Source: Kitasatospora sp. NBC_00374 (GTDB lineage Bacteria > Actinomycetota > Actinomycetes > Streptomycetales > Streptomycetaceae). Taken from it: 64,000 bases of DNA. Below the pieces are notes generated by a model, which saw nothing but the letters and a program-made list of their open reading frames with translations, had not been told where the DNA came from and made no database searches. The position numbers were made by a program, and so were the translations under genes. The stretch spans positions 6,121,001 to 6,185,000 of the forward strand of contig NZ_CP107964.1 of the NCBI RefSeq assembly GCF_041434935.1. Direction: 5' to 3'. Positions 26,738-35,984 of this stretch are shown piece after piece; position 1 is the first letter of the stretch; each line of letters opens with the position of its first letter.

Positions 26738-27769
26738 GTGTACGCCGAGCCCACCACCGTCACTCTGCACCTGCGGGCCAAGACTGGCCCGTGGGACGAA
26801 CACCGCCACCGCCGAGACAACCGCGGGCGCTTTGCCGAGCATGCCGGCACCGCGCCAGCAGTCCTCCCCGGCACCCGATCCGACAGCCAGCACGTCCCCG
26901 ACGCGGAGCTGCTCGGCAGCCGTCATCGCTCTGCGGGGAAGGTCAAGGCCGCCATGTGCGGCTCGCTTGCCCAGCGCATGGGCGCCGTCACGGACGAGCA
27001 GCTGCTCTCCGACCGGCAACGCGACCGCCTCACCCGAGTACGGGCCGGGCAACTCGCGGCCTACCGGCCGGAGAGCGGCGCCAACGGGTACGCGGACTAT
27101 GTGGATCAGGCCGACCTGGACAGCGGGACCCGCCGAGAGCCGTGGGGCTACGTACGGATGACCGGCGATGAGTACCGCGACTTCGCCCGCGCCGAGGCCG
27201 TCTCCCACCTGGTGGCCGGCTGGGCCTCCACCGCCAACGATCACGACCCCAACGCCCTCGCACTACAGGAGACAGCCCGCCGCCGCTTCAACCTCGCGGA
27301 CACGATGCCCTGGGACCACGGCCACGAGGAACTGGAAGCCGAGACACAACAGGTTCTCGCCGAGGACGGCCCAATCCTGGACGCCTTCCTCACTGCCATG
27401 TGGGAGACCACCCAGGAGCACTTCGCCACCCTGGGAGTCGACCACGTCACCGTGCACCGCGGCTTCACCGGCGACTACGACGACTCCCGCACCAGCGAGA
27501 TCGACGGGACCGGTACCGTCACCGACCTCCCACTCCGGCCGCTCTCCTCGTTCTCCACCGAGAACCACATGGCCGAGGAGTTCGCCACGCAAGGCGGCGA
27601 CGTGTCCGGCTACGTCATGAGCGGCGACGTGCCGGTCACCCGCATCCTGGCCGTCCCAGGGACCGGGATCGGCTGCCTGGAAGAGAACGAGATCGTCGTC
27701 CTGGCCGGCCCCGGAGAGTGGCACGTCTACGAGGTGTACCCCGACGAGACGGACGACTACTTCGACTGA
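26738..27769 (+). CDS. phage ADP-ribosyltransferase-like protein, copy 2
   Basis: 343 residues, a diverged paralogue of the preceding gene along its whole length. The R-S-E residues are visible in VTVHRGFTGDY, LRPLSSFSTENHMAEEFA and GIGCLEENEIVVLAGPG. The N-terminal segment RDNRGRFAEHAG matches copy 1. Conservation is highest in the catalytic third and low in the middle, as expected if the two act on different targets. No signal peptide is present. GTG 26738 is the probable start, with only a weak ribosome site. The target is unknown, and a capsid-maturation role cannot be excluded. Confidence 0.72.
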   Translation: MYAEPTTVTLHLRAKTGPWDEHRHRRDNRGRFAEHAGTAPAVLPGTRSDSQHVPDAELLGSRHRSAGKVKAAMCGSLAQRMGAVTDEQLLSDRQRDRLTRVRAGQLAAYRPESGANGYADYVDQADLDSGTRREPWGYVRMTGDEYRDFARAEAVSHLVAGWASTANDHDPNALALQETARRRFNLADTMPWDHGHEELEAETQQVLAEDGPILDAFLTAMWETTQEHFATLGVDHVTVHRGFTGDYDDSRTSEIDGTGTVTDLPLRPLSSFSTENHMAEEFATQGGDVSGYVMSGDVPVTRILAVPGTGIGCLEENEIVVLAGPGEWHVYEVYPDETDDYFD

Positions 27770-27774
27770 GGCCA

Positions 27775-27807
27775 GGCGCGACCCAACACCCCACCGGCGC
27801 CTACGGT
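27775..27807 (+). promoter_or_regulatory. phage promoter-like motif upstream of prohead protease
   Basis: GGCGCGAC at 27775-27782, 15 bp, then CGCCTACGGT at 27798-27807. It is a full match to the consensus. The protease GTG is 31 bp downstream. Confidence 0.6.
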
Positions 27808-27837
27808 GGCCGGCACCAACCTCGGAGGAGCGACACG

Positions 27838-28998
27838 GTGGGAGCACGCACAGCCAGCGGCACGCTGGACCACAAGCAGGCGACCCTCGGCGTCCTGGAG
27901 ACCAACGACGAGCATGGCGCGTTCACCACGCTCGTGTCCGTCACCGGTCTCCTGGACCACGACGGCGACGTCATCGAGCCAGGCGCCTACACCCGCACCC
28001 TGGCCGAGCTCACCCCCAAGGGGGTGTGGTCGCACGACTGGAACGTGTGGACCGCACGCACCGAGCACATCGAGGAACTGCTGCCCGGCGACGCGCGTCT
28101 GCCCGCCACCCTCCCGGACGGGCAGCCGTGGCCCCCCGGGGCGGGCGCGCTGCTTGTCAAGGGCCGCTGCAACCTTGCCACGCAGGCCGGCCAGGACATG
28201 TACGCCAACCTGCAGTTCTTCGGCGACCAAGTTCAGTGGTCGATCGGCTACAAGGTCCGCACCGCCAAGCGCAGCAAGGGCGCCCGGCACATCACCGACC
28301 TCGACCTGTACGAGTACAGCCCGGTCCTGTTCGGCGCGAACCCGTACACCTCGACCCTCGACCTCAAGCGCCACCCGGACGCCAAGGCCCGCGGACTGCT
28401 GCGCGAAGCCGAGGTCGAACTCGCCCCGCTCGCCGGGACACTGGAAGAGCGCATCGATGCGATCACCGCCGTCGTGCAGCAGCGCCTCCTCCTGGCTGCC
28501 CCCGACGAGTTCGGCGGCGGCACTCTTCAGATCATCGGCACCTACCCGGACCGGGTGATCGCCTCCCTGTGGAAGTACACCGAGGACGGCTACGGCGCCA
28601 CCACCTGGGAGGTGCCGTACACCCTGGATGGTGAAGGACAGCCGACCGCCGGCCCGCCCCGCCCGGTGCGCCTGGTCCTGGACGTCGAGGGGGACGGAGC
28701 GGACACCGCCCTCGCCCCGCTGGTGCCCGAGCTGGACCGGGTCACATCCCAGCTCAAGACCCTCACCGCGGTGGAGAGCAAGGAAGGCCGGGCCCTGTCC
28801 GGCGAGAACGCCGGCCGCCTGGCCACCGCGGTTCAGCAACTGGTCGCCGTCCTCGACTCCGCCGGCATCTCCTGGCAGCAGTCGGACGACCCGCCGCCGC
28901 AGAGCAAGCAGACCGCCACGATCCTGCACCTGGGCGAGATCAGCGCGGCCCTGGCCCTGTTCGCCGATGCCCACGAGGGCGCCGACGCGGCCAAGTGA
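27838..28998 (+). CDS. HK97-family prohead protease
   Basis: A 386-residue protein. The N-terminal 180 residues match the S78/U35 protease fold: GVLETNDEHGAFTTLVSVTG at the start, the possible catalytic His in VWSHDWNVW, and WSIGYKVRTAKRSKGARHI with the following LYEYSPVLFGANPYT. The C-terminal 200 residues are a separate domain that may act as a scaffold and then be degraded. It cleaves the capsid delta domain during maturation. GTG 27838 has GGAGGAG upstream. It is 1 kb upstream of endolysin, which here separates it from the capsid gene. Confidence 0.82.
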   Translation: MGARTASGTLDHKQATLGVLETNDEHGAFTTLVSVTGLLDHDGDVIEPGAYTRTLAELTPKGVWSHDWNVWTARTEHIEELLPGDARLPATLPDGQPWPPGAGALLVKGRCNLATQAGQDMYANLQFFGDQVQWSIGYKVRTAKRSKGARHITDLDLYEYSPVLFGANPYTSTLDLKRHPDAKARGLLREAEVELAPLAGTLEERIDAITAVVQQRLLLAAPDEFGGGTLQIIGTYPDRVIASLWKYTEDGYGATTWEVPYTLDGEGQPTAGPPRPVRLVLDVEGDGADTALAPLVPELDRVTSQLKTLTAVESKEGRALSGENAGRLATAVQQLVAVLDSAGISWQQSDDPPPQSKQTATILHLGEISAALALFADAHEGADAAK

Positions 28999-29001
28999 CG
29001 A

Positions 29002-29032
29002 GGCGACCTTAGCCACAGCCCCGGCCTAGTTT
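29002..29032 (+). promoter_or_regulatory. phage promoter-like motif upstream of endolysin
   Basis: GGCGAC at 29002-29007, 15 bp, then GGCCTAGTTT at 29023-29032. The endolysin ATG is 72 bp downstream. Confidence 0.5.
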
Positions 29033-29103
29033 CCCGGCACCAAGTACTCAGACCGGGAGGACACCGTGCGAATGAGGCATTGGAGCGAGCCGGAGGCGAG
29101 CCG

Positions 29104-29928
29104 ATGAAGCTCGTCTCCCGCTCTGAATGGGGCGCGGCGCGGCCCACCGGCTCCTACGTTCCTGTCAGCTCCACCAAGGGCGTCAAGATCCACTACGAGG
29201 GGTCCGCCGTCCCGGGCGCTCTCGCCAGCGACCACGGCCGGTGCGCCGGCCACGTTCGGGACATCCAGGCCTCGCACATGGCGAACCGGGGCGAGGGCTG
29301 GATCGACATCGCCTACAGCTTCGTCGTGTGCCCGCACGGCTACGTGCACGAGGGACGCGGCCTCCACCGGAAGAACGGCGCGAACGGCAACGGGCCCCTG
29401 AACGCCGGCCACTACGCGGTGTGCGCCATGGTCGGCACCTCCGGCATCACCTCGCCGACCGACGACATGCTGGGCGGCCTGGTCGACGCCATCGAGTACT
29501 GCCGCAGCGAGGGCGGCGCCGGCAGCGAAGTCCGGGGCCACCGGGACGGCTACGCCACCGACTGCCCCGGCGACGACCTGTACGGCTGGATCCAGCAGGG
29601 CGCACCCAGGCCCAGCGGCTCGGGAGCGGCGCCGGCACCGGTGCCGCCGTCCGGCCCGTCGGCCGCTCCGCCCTTCCCCGGCCGCATCCTGCGGCTCGCC
29701 GAACCGATGATGCACGGCTCCGACGTGGGAACCGTGCAGGCCCGGCTGATCGAACGCACGTGGAACGTCGGCCCCGACGGCGCGGACGGCTGGTACGGGG
29801 AGCACACCCGAACGACGGTCACCGCGTTCCAGCGAGACTCCACGGACAACGGCTGGCTGCTCGCCGACGACGGTGAGGTCGGACCGCTCACCTGGGCGGC
29901 CTTGTGGGACCGGCCCGTCACCCGCTGA
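29104..29928 (+). CDS. endolysin: N-acetylmuramoyl-L-alanine amidase with peptidoglycan-binding domain
   Basis: A 274-residue lysin. Residues 1-165 are an Amidase_2/PGRP domain: SRSEWGAARPTGSY, the zinc ligand His in GVKIHYEG, IAYSFVVCPHGYVHEGRG, and the late ligands in VRGHRDGYATDCPG. After a Pro/Ala linker, residues 205-274 are a PG_binding_1 repeat (HGSDVGTVQARL ... FQRDSTDNGWLLADDGEVGP). It cuts the lactyl-amide bond of peptidoglycan to release virions. No signal peptide is seen, so export needs a holin. It sits unusually between protease and capsid genes. ATG 29104 was chosen for domain length. Confidence 0.92.
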   Translation: MKLVSRSEWGAARPTGSYVPVSSTKGVKIHYEGSAVPGALASDHGRCAGHVRDIQASHMANRGEGWIDIAYSFVVCPHGYVHEGRGLHRKNGANGNGPLNAGHYAVCAMVGTSGITSPTDDMLGGLVDAIEYCRSEGGAGSEVRGHRDGYATDCPGDDLYGWIQQGAPRPSGSGAAPAPVPPSGPSAAPPFPGRILRLAEPMMHGSDVGTVQARLIERTWNVGPDGADGWYGEHTRTTVTAFQRDSTDNGWLLADDGEVGPLTWAALWDRPVTR

Positions 29929-29981
29929 ACGCCGCAGTGCCCCACCCAGAGACAGGGTGGGGCACTGCGGCGTTCAGCGGG
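29921..29981. terminator. perfect 27-bp stem-loop terminator
   Basis: Arms 29921-29947 and 29955-29981 are perfectly complementary, with a 7-base loop. The left arm includes the endolysin stop codon. The convergent regulator gene ends just beyond, so it should terminate both strands. Confidence 0.9.
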
Positions 29982-29991
29982 CTGCCCGGTA

Positions 29992-30702
29992 CTACCGGGC
30001 ACTATGCGCTCGGCTTGCGAGAACCCCTCGTGCCCTGTTGATCGGCGGGTCCCAACTCCGTCCTGTCGTCGCGCTGGAGACCGTTGCGTGGGAGACCCCA
30101 AGACGTTCCGCGAGGTCAACGCTCGGGAAGTTGCCCCGCGCCAGTTCCCGCGACCGGTAGGCCTCCCGGGTCAGGCGCCCCAGCGTGCTGCTCGCCCACG
30201 TGGCCAGCACCCGGAAGCCCTCACGCACCCAGAACTGCGTCTCGATCCTGCGGACAGCCTCCGGCAGACCCGAGTCCGACACGTCCGACCAAAGAGCGGG
30301 TGTGATCAGGTGACGGGCGGCGTACTCCTCGGCGGCCTGCACATCCGGGTGACCCTGCACCTGCGGTGAGAGGGTGGTGTGAGCCAGAGCAGTGACCCAG
30401 CCCTCCTCCGTCCGGGCGAGGCATCCCCAGACACCGCGCACCTGCGCCCGCGGCCACAGCCACCAGGCCGCGAGCTGGTGCAGCCACGCGTCGGCTCGCG
30501 CTTCCCCGGCGCACGGCCCGTACAGCGTCGTTCCTTTCCCGGGCATGCTTGCGCGCAGCATCCAACCCTCGTCCGAGGAAAGGATCTGGAACTGGGCCCC
30601 CGCGACGGACAGACTGCTGCCCGGCCGATCGGCCGGCGCTGCTGCTGGCGGGTCGAGGTCGTCGGACACCTGCGGCAAGTCCGGGCGGGGAAAGGGGTAC
30701 AC
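29992..30702 (-). CDS. HTH regulator within the phage structural region
   Basis: A 236-residue protein. The N-terminal half is W-rich and unrecognised (GWMLRASMPGKGTTLYGP ... WWLWPRAQVRGVWG). The C-terminus has an HTH, FPSVDLAERLGVSHATVSSA, close to the end. It is transcribed against the structural genes, from a start near the capsid promoter, so it may be a repressor or immunity-type regulator kept on in the lysogen. GTG 30702 is preceded by GGAG; the longer ATG 30816 frame is less protein-like. Family not recognised. Confidence 0.6.
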   Translation of the reverse strand: MYPFPRPDLPQVSDDLDPPAAAPADRPGSSLSVAGAQFQILSSDEGWMLRASMPGKGTTLYGPCAGEARADAWLHQLAAWWLWPRAQVRGVWGCLARTEEGWVTALAHTTLSPQVQGHPDVQAAEEYAARHLITPALWSDVSDSGLPEAVRRIETQFWVREGFRVLATWASSTLGRLTREAYRSRELARGNFPSVDLAERLGVSHATVSSATTGRSWDPPINRARGVLASRAHSAR

Positions 30703-30878
30703 GGCGGCACTCCGATCGATAGCGGCCGAGCCACGCCCGGCAGGTCCGGCGCTCTGCCCGACCGCTCCACCATCACCAGCCCATGACCGCCCTGGGAACA
30801 CCCAATGGTCTTGCAAGAAGCAGAAGTTGAAGCGCGAGCGCGAGGCGTCAGCTCACGCTGGCAACCTGCCCAAGCCTC

Positions 30879-30911
30879 GGCGCGACACTAAGGGCTGACC
30901 GCTCCTACGGT
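30879..30911 (+). promoter_or_regulatory. phage promoter-like motif upstream of major capsid gene
   Basis: GGCGCGAC at 30879-30886, 15 bp, then CTCCTACGGT at 30902-30911. It is a full match. The capsid GTG is 105 bp downstream, leaving a long leader in the 313-bp gap. Confidence 0.6.
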
Positions 30912-31016
30912 GTGCCGATCGCCGTGGCGCTCCGGTGCTGACCGGGCGCACGACGTGACACCCCTTCGTCCCGCGCTGGCGGGGCGGCCCGGCTCAACAC
31001 CAAGGAGCGTCACCTC

Positions 31017-32333
31017 GTGACCGCCGACAAGACCCGGCTCAAGGAGCTCAACACCGCGCTGCGCGCCAAGGCGGCGGAGCTGGACACCATTAGCAACGCC
31101 TTCACGATCGAGGACGGCGGCGTCACCGTCTCCCCCGACAAGGCCGCTGCCTTCCGCAAGACGCTCAGCGAGGCTCAGGAGATCAAGCAGCTGATCACCG
31201 ACCTCGAGGGCGCCGCCGGCATTCAGACCTTCCTCAACGAGCCCACCACCCAGCCCTACGCCCCGCAGGACGCCGCGCTCGCTGCGCGCCTCGGCACCGG
31301 CCAGGCCAAGACCCTCGGTCAGCGGTTCGTCGACTCGGACGAGTTCAAGGCCCTGAGCGCCGGCGGCTTCCGGGGAAGCTTCGACGAGATGGTGACCGTG
31401 GACGGCCACGCCCTCGACCAGCTCGCCAGCAAGGACATCTTCAGCCGGTCCGCCGGCACTGCCGCTGTCCTCGGCCTGGGTGCCGCCGAGCGGCTGGACA
31501 TCGTCCCGCGCGCCCTGCGACCGGGCCGCATCCGCGACCTCTTCCCCTCCCAGACCACCACCGCGAACCTGCTGTACGGCGTCCGGGTCACCGGCTTCAC
31601 CAACGCGGCCGGGATCGTGCCTGAGCGGGCCATGGAGGTGCCGCCCGGCGGCGGAGCAGCGGTCGAGGTCTACGCTCGGGCCGGGCAGTCGAACCTCACC
31701 TTCAAGACCGTCACCTACCCGGTCGCCGAGATCGCGCACACGATGCCGGTCCACAAGAACACGCTCGCCGACGAACCGCGGCTGCGCGACCTGATCGACA
31801 CCGAGATGGTCGACGGCGTGAAGATGACCGAGGACAACGAGATCCTGTACGGCGTCGGCGGAGACGAGAAGATCCTCGGCATCGTCAACACCCAGGGCGT
31901 CCAGACCTACGCCCAGGTGGACCCGGACAAGCAGTCTGCCGCGATCCGCCGCGCCGCCACCCGCGCGTTCCTCGCCTACTTCCCGCCTACCGGGATCGTC
32001 CTGCACCCGTTCGACTTCGAGGACCTGGAGCTGGAGGTCGACAACAACGGGGCCTACCGCGTGGCGGTCAACGTCGCGATCGGCGCGCAGAAGGTCGTCT
32101 GGCGGCTCGCCGTCGTGGACTCCATGGCGATCAACGAGGGCAAGTTCCTCCTCGGCTCCTTCGGTCTTGGCGCCCGCCTGTACGACCGCGAGCAGGTCTC
32201 CGTCCAGGTCTCCACCGAGAACCGGGACAACTTCGAGCGGGGTGTGGTGACCATGCGCGGCTCCGAGCGCGTCGGGCTGGAGGTCCCCCGCCCGGAGTCC
32301 TTCGTCTACGGCACCTTTAAGGCGACCCCCTGA
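31017..32333 (+). CDS. HK97-fold major capsid protein
   Basis: A 438-residue major capsid protein. Residues about 1-110 are a helical delta/scaffold domain (TRLKELNTALRAKAAELDTI ... SEAQEIKQLITDLEGAAG) that the prohead protease would remove. The rest is the HK97 fold: RDLFPSQTTTANLLYGVRVT, VTYPVAEIAHTMPVHKNTL and the C-terminal RDNFERGVVTMRGSERVGLEV. It forms the icosahedral shell. GTG 31017 has CAAGGAG upstream. It is followed with overlap by a small head gene, after which the phage module stops at the cargo. Confidence 0.9.
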   Translation: MTADKTRLKELNTALRAKAAELDTISNAFTIEDGGVTVSPDKAAAFRKTLSEAQEIKQLITDLEGAAGIQTFLNEPTTQPYAPQDAALAARLGTGQAKTLGQRFVDSDEFKALSAGGFRGSFDEMVTVDGHALDQLASKDIFSRSAGTAAVLGLGAAERLDIVPRALRPGRIRDLFPSQTTTANLLYGVRVTGFTNAAGIVPERAMEVPPGGGAAVEVYARAGQSNLTFKTVTYPVAEIAHTMPVHKNTLADEPRLRDLIDTEMVDGVKMTEDNEILYGVGGDEKILGIVNTQGVQTYAQVDPDKQSAAIRRAATRAFLAYFPPTGIVLHPFDFEDLELEVDNNGAYRVAVNVAIGAQKVVWRLAVVDSMAINEGKFLLGSFGLGARLYDREQVSVQVSTENRDNFERGVVTMRGSERVGLEVPRPESFVYGTFKATP

Positions 32334-32788
32334 TGGCCGCCCGCAAGCCGTCGACGGGCCCGGCCAGCACGCCCGAACCGCAGACCGGGCCGACCGCTGG
32401 GGCTGTCAGCAACCCGCCGCCAGTCAGCCCGCCCGGCATCGAGCTGTCGGCCGCAGCCCCGCTCGAGCCGCCAGCGGCCGTCAGCGCCCAGCCACCAGCG
32501 CCCAGCCCCGAACTGCCCCCCACCCCCGGGATCACGACGCACCAGCCACTCGCCAGCGATGACGTCGAACTGGTGGATGAGGACGGCGACGAGCTGCCGC
32601 AGGACCTGGCCGAGCTGTTCGACCTGACCCACCCAGAGTGGACCGTCGTCTATCCGCGGATACGGATCTACCAGCGCCGCACCTACACCGGCAGCCGGCG
32701 TACCGTGACCCACCTGCTGTACACCCCAGCCCAGTCGATCCCCCGCAGCGAGTTCGACCAGCTCCGGCAGGCCCTCGGCTGGGACTGA
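32333..32788 (+). CDS. small head protein overlapping the capsid gene
   Basis: A 151-residue protein whose ATG overlaps the capsid stop (TGATG). The first 75 residues are Pro/Ala-rich and disordered. The rest (ELFDLTHPEWTVVYPRIRIY ... HLLYTPAQSIPRSEFDQLRQ) is a compact unknown domain, possibly a decoration or head-completion protein. It is the last phage gene before the cargo block. Confidence 0.65.
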   Translation: MAARKPSTGPASTPEPQTGPTAGAVSNPPPVSPPGIELSAAAPLEPPAAVSAQPPAPSPELPPTPGITTHQPLASDDVELVDEDGDELPQDLAELFDLTHPEWTVVYPRIRIYQRRTYTGSRRTVTHLLYTPAQSIPRSEFDQLRQALGWD

Positions 32789-33080
32789 TCACCACCCCTA
32801 CGGTCACGAGCCCGTCCCTGAACCCCGGAACGGGCCTCGTCCGTGAACGCCCCACCCAGTGGGGGAGGGCATGGGCGCGATCCCGCAAACCTGTGACGTA
32901 CTGGCTGTGTTCGCGAGAGCGCGCAGCACTTCGACAGCGCTCCGAGAGGCAATCGAGCGCCCGCGAGCGAGTCATGCTCAGGCGAACAGCATCCGGCATA
33001 CAGGTGGGTGTGCCCGGGGAGGGGTACGGCTTCGCACCGGGCGCCGGAAAGCGTGACCCGGCGCTTGACGAGTACCCGGT
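32789..33080. other. left junction between phage head module and cargo
   Basis: 292 bp without a gene. At 32795-32804 lies CCCCTACGGT, the second box of the phage promoter motif, with only a weak first box. An imperfect stem near 32808-32838 may terminate the capsid operon. The ABC transporter gene ends at 33081 on the opposite strand. No direct repeat shared with the right junction was found by eye. Confidence 0.45.
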
Positions 33081-35084
33081 TCAGAACCTGACCACTGGAT
33101 CGGTCTCCGACGCAGCCTGCTGAGGCACATGCGAGATGGCGTACTGGCGCGCCTGGAGGAGGTATGCCTCGCGGTACTGGGTGATGGGTTCCTGGGCCAT
33201 CAGCTCGTCGTGGGTGCCCTGCTCGACCAGGCGGCCGTGGTGGAGGACGTAGATGCGGTCTGCCTTGGCAGTGGCCGCCAGCCGGTGGGTGATCAGGACG
33301 ACGGTGACGCCGAGTTTGGTGAGGTCGCGGATCTGCTCGAAAGCGGCGACCTCGGCCTTTGCGTCCATCGCGGAGGTCGGCTCGTCGACGATCACGAGGT
33401 GCGGGAGCCGCCCGTCCGGCGCCGGGGTGGTGAGCCGCAGGTGGGTGCGGGCCAGAGCGACGCGCTGCCACTGCCCCCCGGACAGCCCGACTCCGCCCTC
33501 GTAGCCCTTCGCGACCAGGGTGTCCCAGCCGCGCGGCAGCTCTTCGACCACGGGCTGCAGGTCCGCGTAATCTGCGGCGGCGTCGAGCTGCTCCTGGCTG
33601 CACGGGACTTCGGGCCGGCCCAACAGGAGATTCGCCCGGAGGGTGAAGGCCCAGCGCTGGAAGTTCTGAGCGAGCAGGGCAACGGACGAGAACAGCTGGT
33701 CGCGATCGGCTTCGGCGACGTCCACGTCCCCCCACACAATGCGTCCCTGATGAGGCTGGTACACCCCTGACAGGAGGTGGGCGAGCGTGGACTTGCCCGA
33801 GCCGTTCTCGCCGACCAGGGCGATCACCTCGCCCCGGCCGATGGTCAAGCTGATCTTGTCCAGTGCGGGGGTGTCGCGGCCGTCATAGGTGAAGGTGACG
33901 TCCTCTACGCGGATGGTCTCCGGGCGTTCGGGCAGCGGGAGGCCCCCGATGGGGATGGCCCGGCGCGCGCCCTCGCGGTGGAGGTCGTCGAGGTCCCGCA
34001 CGAAAAGGGCCTCTTCGTAGAGCCCGTTGATCTGTGAGACGAGGCCGCCGATGCTGGCCGAGCCGGTGCGGATCGCGACCACGGCGGTGCCGGCCACGGC
34101 CAGGGCCATGGAGCCGTCCACCACGAGCCAGCCGAGCAGGGCGAACGCGCCGACGGTCGCCAGGCCGGCCAGAGCAGCGCTGACCAGGTCGGTGCGGGCC
34201 TTCGCGTCGGCCAGGCGTGCCTGCTCCTTCTCGGCCGCCCGGGCCATCTGCTCGTAGTGGCCCAGGATGAACGGCCCGGAGGCGTGCACACGCAGCTCGG
34301 CCGCCGACCACGGCCGCACCAGCATGTCCGCCAGGGCGGTGCTGGCCCGCGAGTGCTGCAACCACGACTTCGTGGAGGCGTAGCGGCGCCGCGCGGTGCG
34401 CACGGCGCCCCAGCCGCGCGGAGCGGAGATCAACAGGAGCATCGGCAAGAGTGCGGGGTGCAGTACGGACAGCACGCCGCCAGCAGACACCAGACCGAGC
34501 GACGCGGTGAGCACGGAGGTGGCCTGGCCGACCAGGTGCTGGATGGACACCGCGCCCCAGCGGGCGCTGTCCACGAAGGACAGGAACTCCGGGTCCTCGA
34601 TCGCCTCCAGTTCCGTGCGGCTAACGATCCGCAGGAAGTCGCCGGTGGCGACCCGGAACACGGCCGGCTCGAGTTTGCCCGCCGCGCGGCCGGATGCGGC
34701 GGACAGCACCGCTGAAAGGCCCGCGACGGCGCCCACGACCATGATCGCAGGCAGCGCCGCGCGCAGCACGTCCTCCACTGGGCCGGGGGTGAGGAGTTGG
34801 GCGAGGGCCCGGCTGGTGGCCAGCAGGGCGACGGCGGCGGCGAGGCCTCGCAGCACCTCGGCGCCGACCAGCATGGTCATCGAGGTGCGATCGGCCTGCC
34901 AGGCCATCCGCCCAGCCAGCCGCATCAGGGAAGGCAGCTGCCGGGCCACGGCCAGGAAAGTAACGTCCGCGCCAGCCATCTCGTGGCGGGCCCAGCCGTA
35001 GTCGTAGCGCATTGGCCCGCCGAACAGCAGCTGCTCGCTGTCGGACCCTTTGGGACGGCCAGGGCTCGGGGGTGTGGGTGTCAT
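33081..35084 (-). CDS. ABC exporter (fused membrane and ATPase domains)
   Basis: A 667-residue half-transporter. Several hydrophobic helices lie between residues 55 and 370 (for example LVGAEVLRGLAAAVALLATS and LAGLATVGAFALLGWLVVDG). The ATPase domain follows, with Walker A GENGSGKST, signature LSGGQWQRVALAR, Walker B LVIVDEPTSAMD and H-loop LITHRLA. It would work as a homodimer. Lipid, peptide or drug export is typical of this type. It is the outermost gene of the cargo, in the place expected for product export or self-protection. The substrate cannot be read from the sequence. Confidence 0.85.
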   Translation of the reverse strand: MTPTPPSPGRPKGSDSEQLLFGGPMRYDYGWARHEMAGADVTFLAVARQLPSLMRLAGRMAWQADRTSMTMLVGAEVLRGLAAAVALLATSRALAQLLTPGPVEDVLRAALPAIMVVGAVAGLSAVLSAASGRAAGKLEPAVFRVATGDFLRIVSRTELEAIEDPEFLSFVDSARWGAVSIQHLVGQATSVLTASLGLVSAGGVLSVLHPALLPMLLLISAPRGWGAVRTARRRYASTKSWLQHSRASTALADMLVRPWSAAELRVHASGPFILGHYEQMARAAEKEQARLADAKARTDLVSAALAGLATVGAFALLGWLVVDGSMALAVAGTAVVAIRTGSASIGGLVSQINGLYEEALFVRDLDDLHREGARRAIPIGGLPLPERPETIRVEDVTFTYDGRDTPALDKISLTIGRGEVIALVGENGSGKSTLAHLLSGVYQPHQGRIVWGDVDVAEADRDQLFSSVALLAQNFQRWAFTLRANLLLGRPEVPCSQEQLDAAADYADLQPVVEELPRGWDTLVAKGYEGGVGLSGGQWQRVALARTHLRLTTPAPDGRLPHLVIVDEPTSAMDAKAEVAAFEQIRDLTKLGVTVVLITHRLAATAKADRIYVLHHGRLVEQGTHDELMAQEPITQYREAYLLQARQYAISHVPQQAASETDPVVRF

Positions 35085-35253
35085 CGCAGATGCCTCCGTC
35101 AGGTGGTCAGGAGCAGGCAGAGCAGATCATCGAGCGGCTACTCGGCGACACCGGCCGAGTCGAAGGAGCCCCGCAGCAGGGCCGCGTCGGCGGCGCCCAG
35201 GCCGATGGCGCGGGGAATGCCTGGTCGGGCGGTCGCCGGCGGCTGGCCCACGG

Positions 35254-35736
35254 TCAGGCTCCGACCAGAGCGCGGGGATCGACGTCGGCGTCCCAGCCGT
35301 GGGTGGAGAAGCCTCGACCGCCGTTCAGGTACGAGGCGAGGGCCTGATGGGAGGTGGGGAACATCGGACGGGGCAGCGCGGCGGCGTCCGACCACACCAC
35401 CGCGAGGTGCTTGTCCGGCTCGGTATTGGTCAACGTGCCCGTCCAACTAGTCGTGGCGAAGACCGAGAGCAGGAAAGGGCCCAGGCCATCCCAGCCCTCC
35501 CGGACCTGGATCGTGTGGACCAGCCGCAGGTCCTCGGCCACGACGACCAGCCCCGTTTCCTCGAACAGCTCCCGCGCGGCGGCCTCATCGAGCCGCTCGC
35601 CCTCCTCAACCTTCCCGCCCGGGATCGTCCATGCCGGGCCCTCGCTCCAACTGGCCGCTGCGTAGTGGATGGTGGCGATCCCGCCGATCTTCTCGTCGTG
35701 GACGATCACGGACACGGCCTGGCGCAGGCTCTGCAC
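35254..35736 (-). CDS. NUDIX hydrolase
   Basis: A 160-residue NUDIX protein with a complete box running from GGKVEEGERLDEAAA into RELFEETGL. It hydrolyses a nucleoside diphosphate linked to another group; the specific substrate is unknown. The GTG start at 35736 has GGAG 7 bases upstream and places the fold at the N-terminus (SLRQAVSVIVHDEKIGG). It lies 170 bp upstream of the ABC exporter on the same strand. It could remove a toxic nucleotide intermediate or process a nucleotide sugar. Confidence 0.85.
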   Translation of the reverse strand: MQSLRQAVSVIVHDEKIGGIATIHYAAASWSEGPAWTIPGGKVEEGERLDEAAARELFEETGLVVVAEDLRLVHTIQVREGWDGLGPFLLSVFATTSWTGTLTNTEPDKHLAVVWSDAAALPRPMFPTSHQALASYLNGGRGFSTHGWDADVDPRALVGA

Positions 35737-35984
35737 AGTGCTGCTCCAAAAGGGTGAGAAGGGCAGGGGAGTACGGCCGTGCGGCCTGTACGCGCGGTGC
35801 TCACACGGGGAACCCGCGTACGGACAGATGCCGTCCGGCTGGGACGGCGCGCTACGGCGACACGGGACCTCCATGAAGGTGCTGTGGGCGGGAGACCGGA
35901 TGGGAAGCGCCCGGGCGACGATCCTGACAGGCCTGCTCGGCGACGATGCTGAACTCTCAGCACGGTCACCCGATGGTGCCAACA

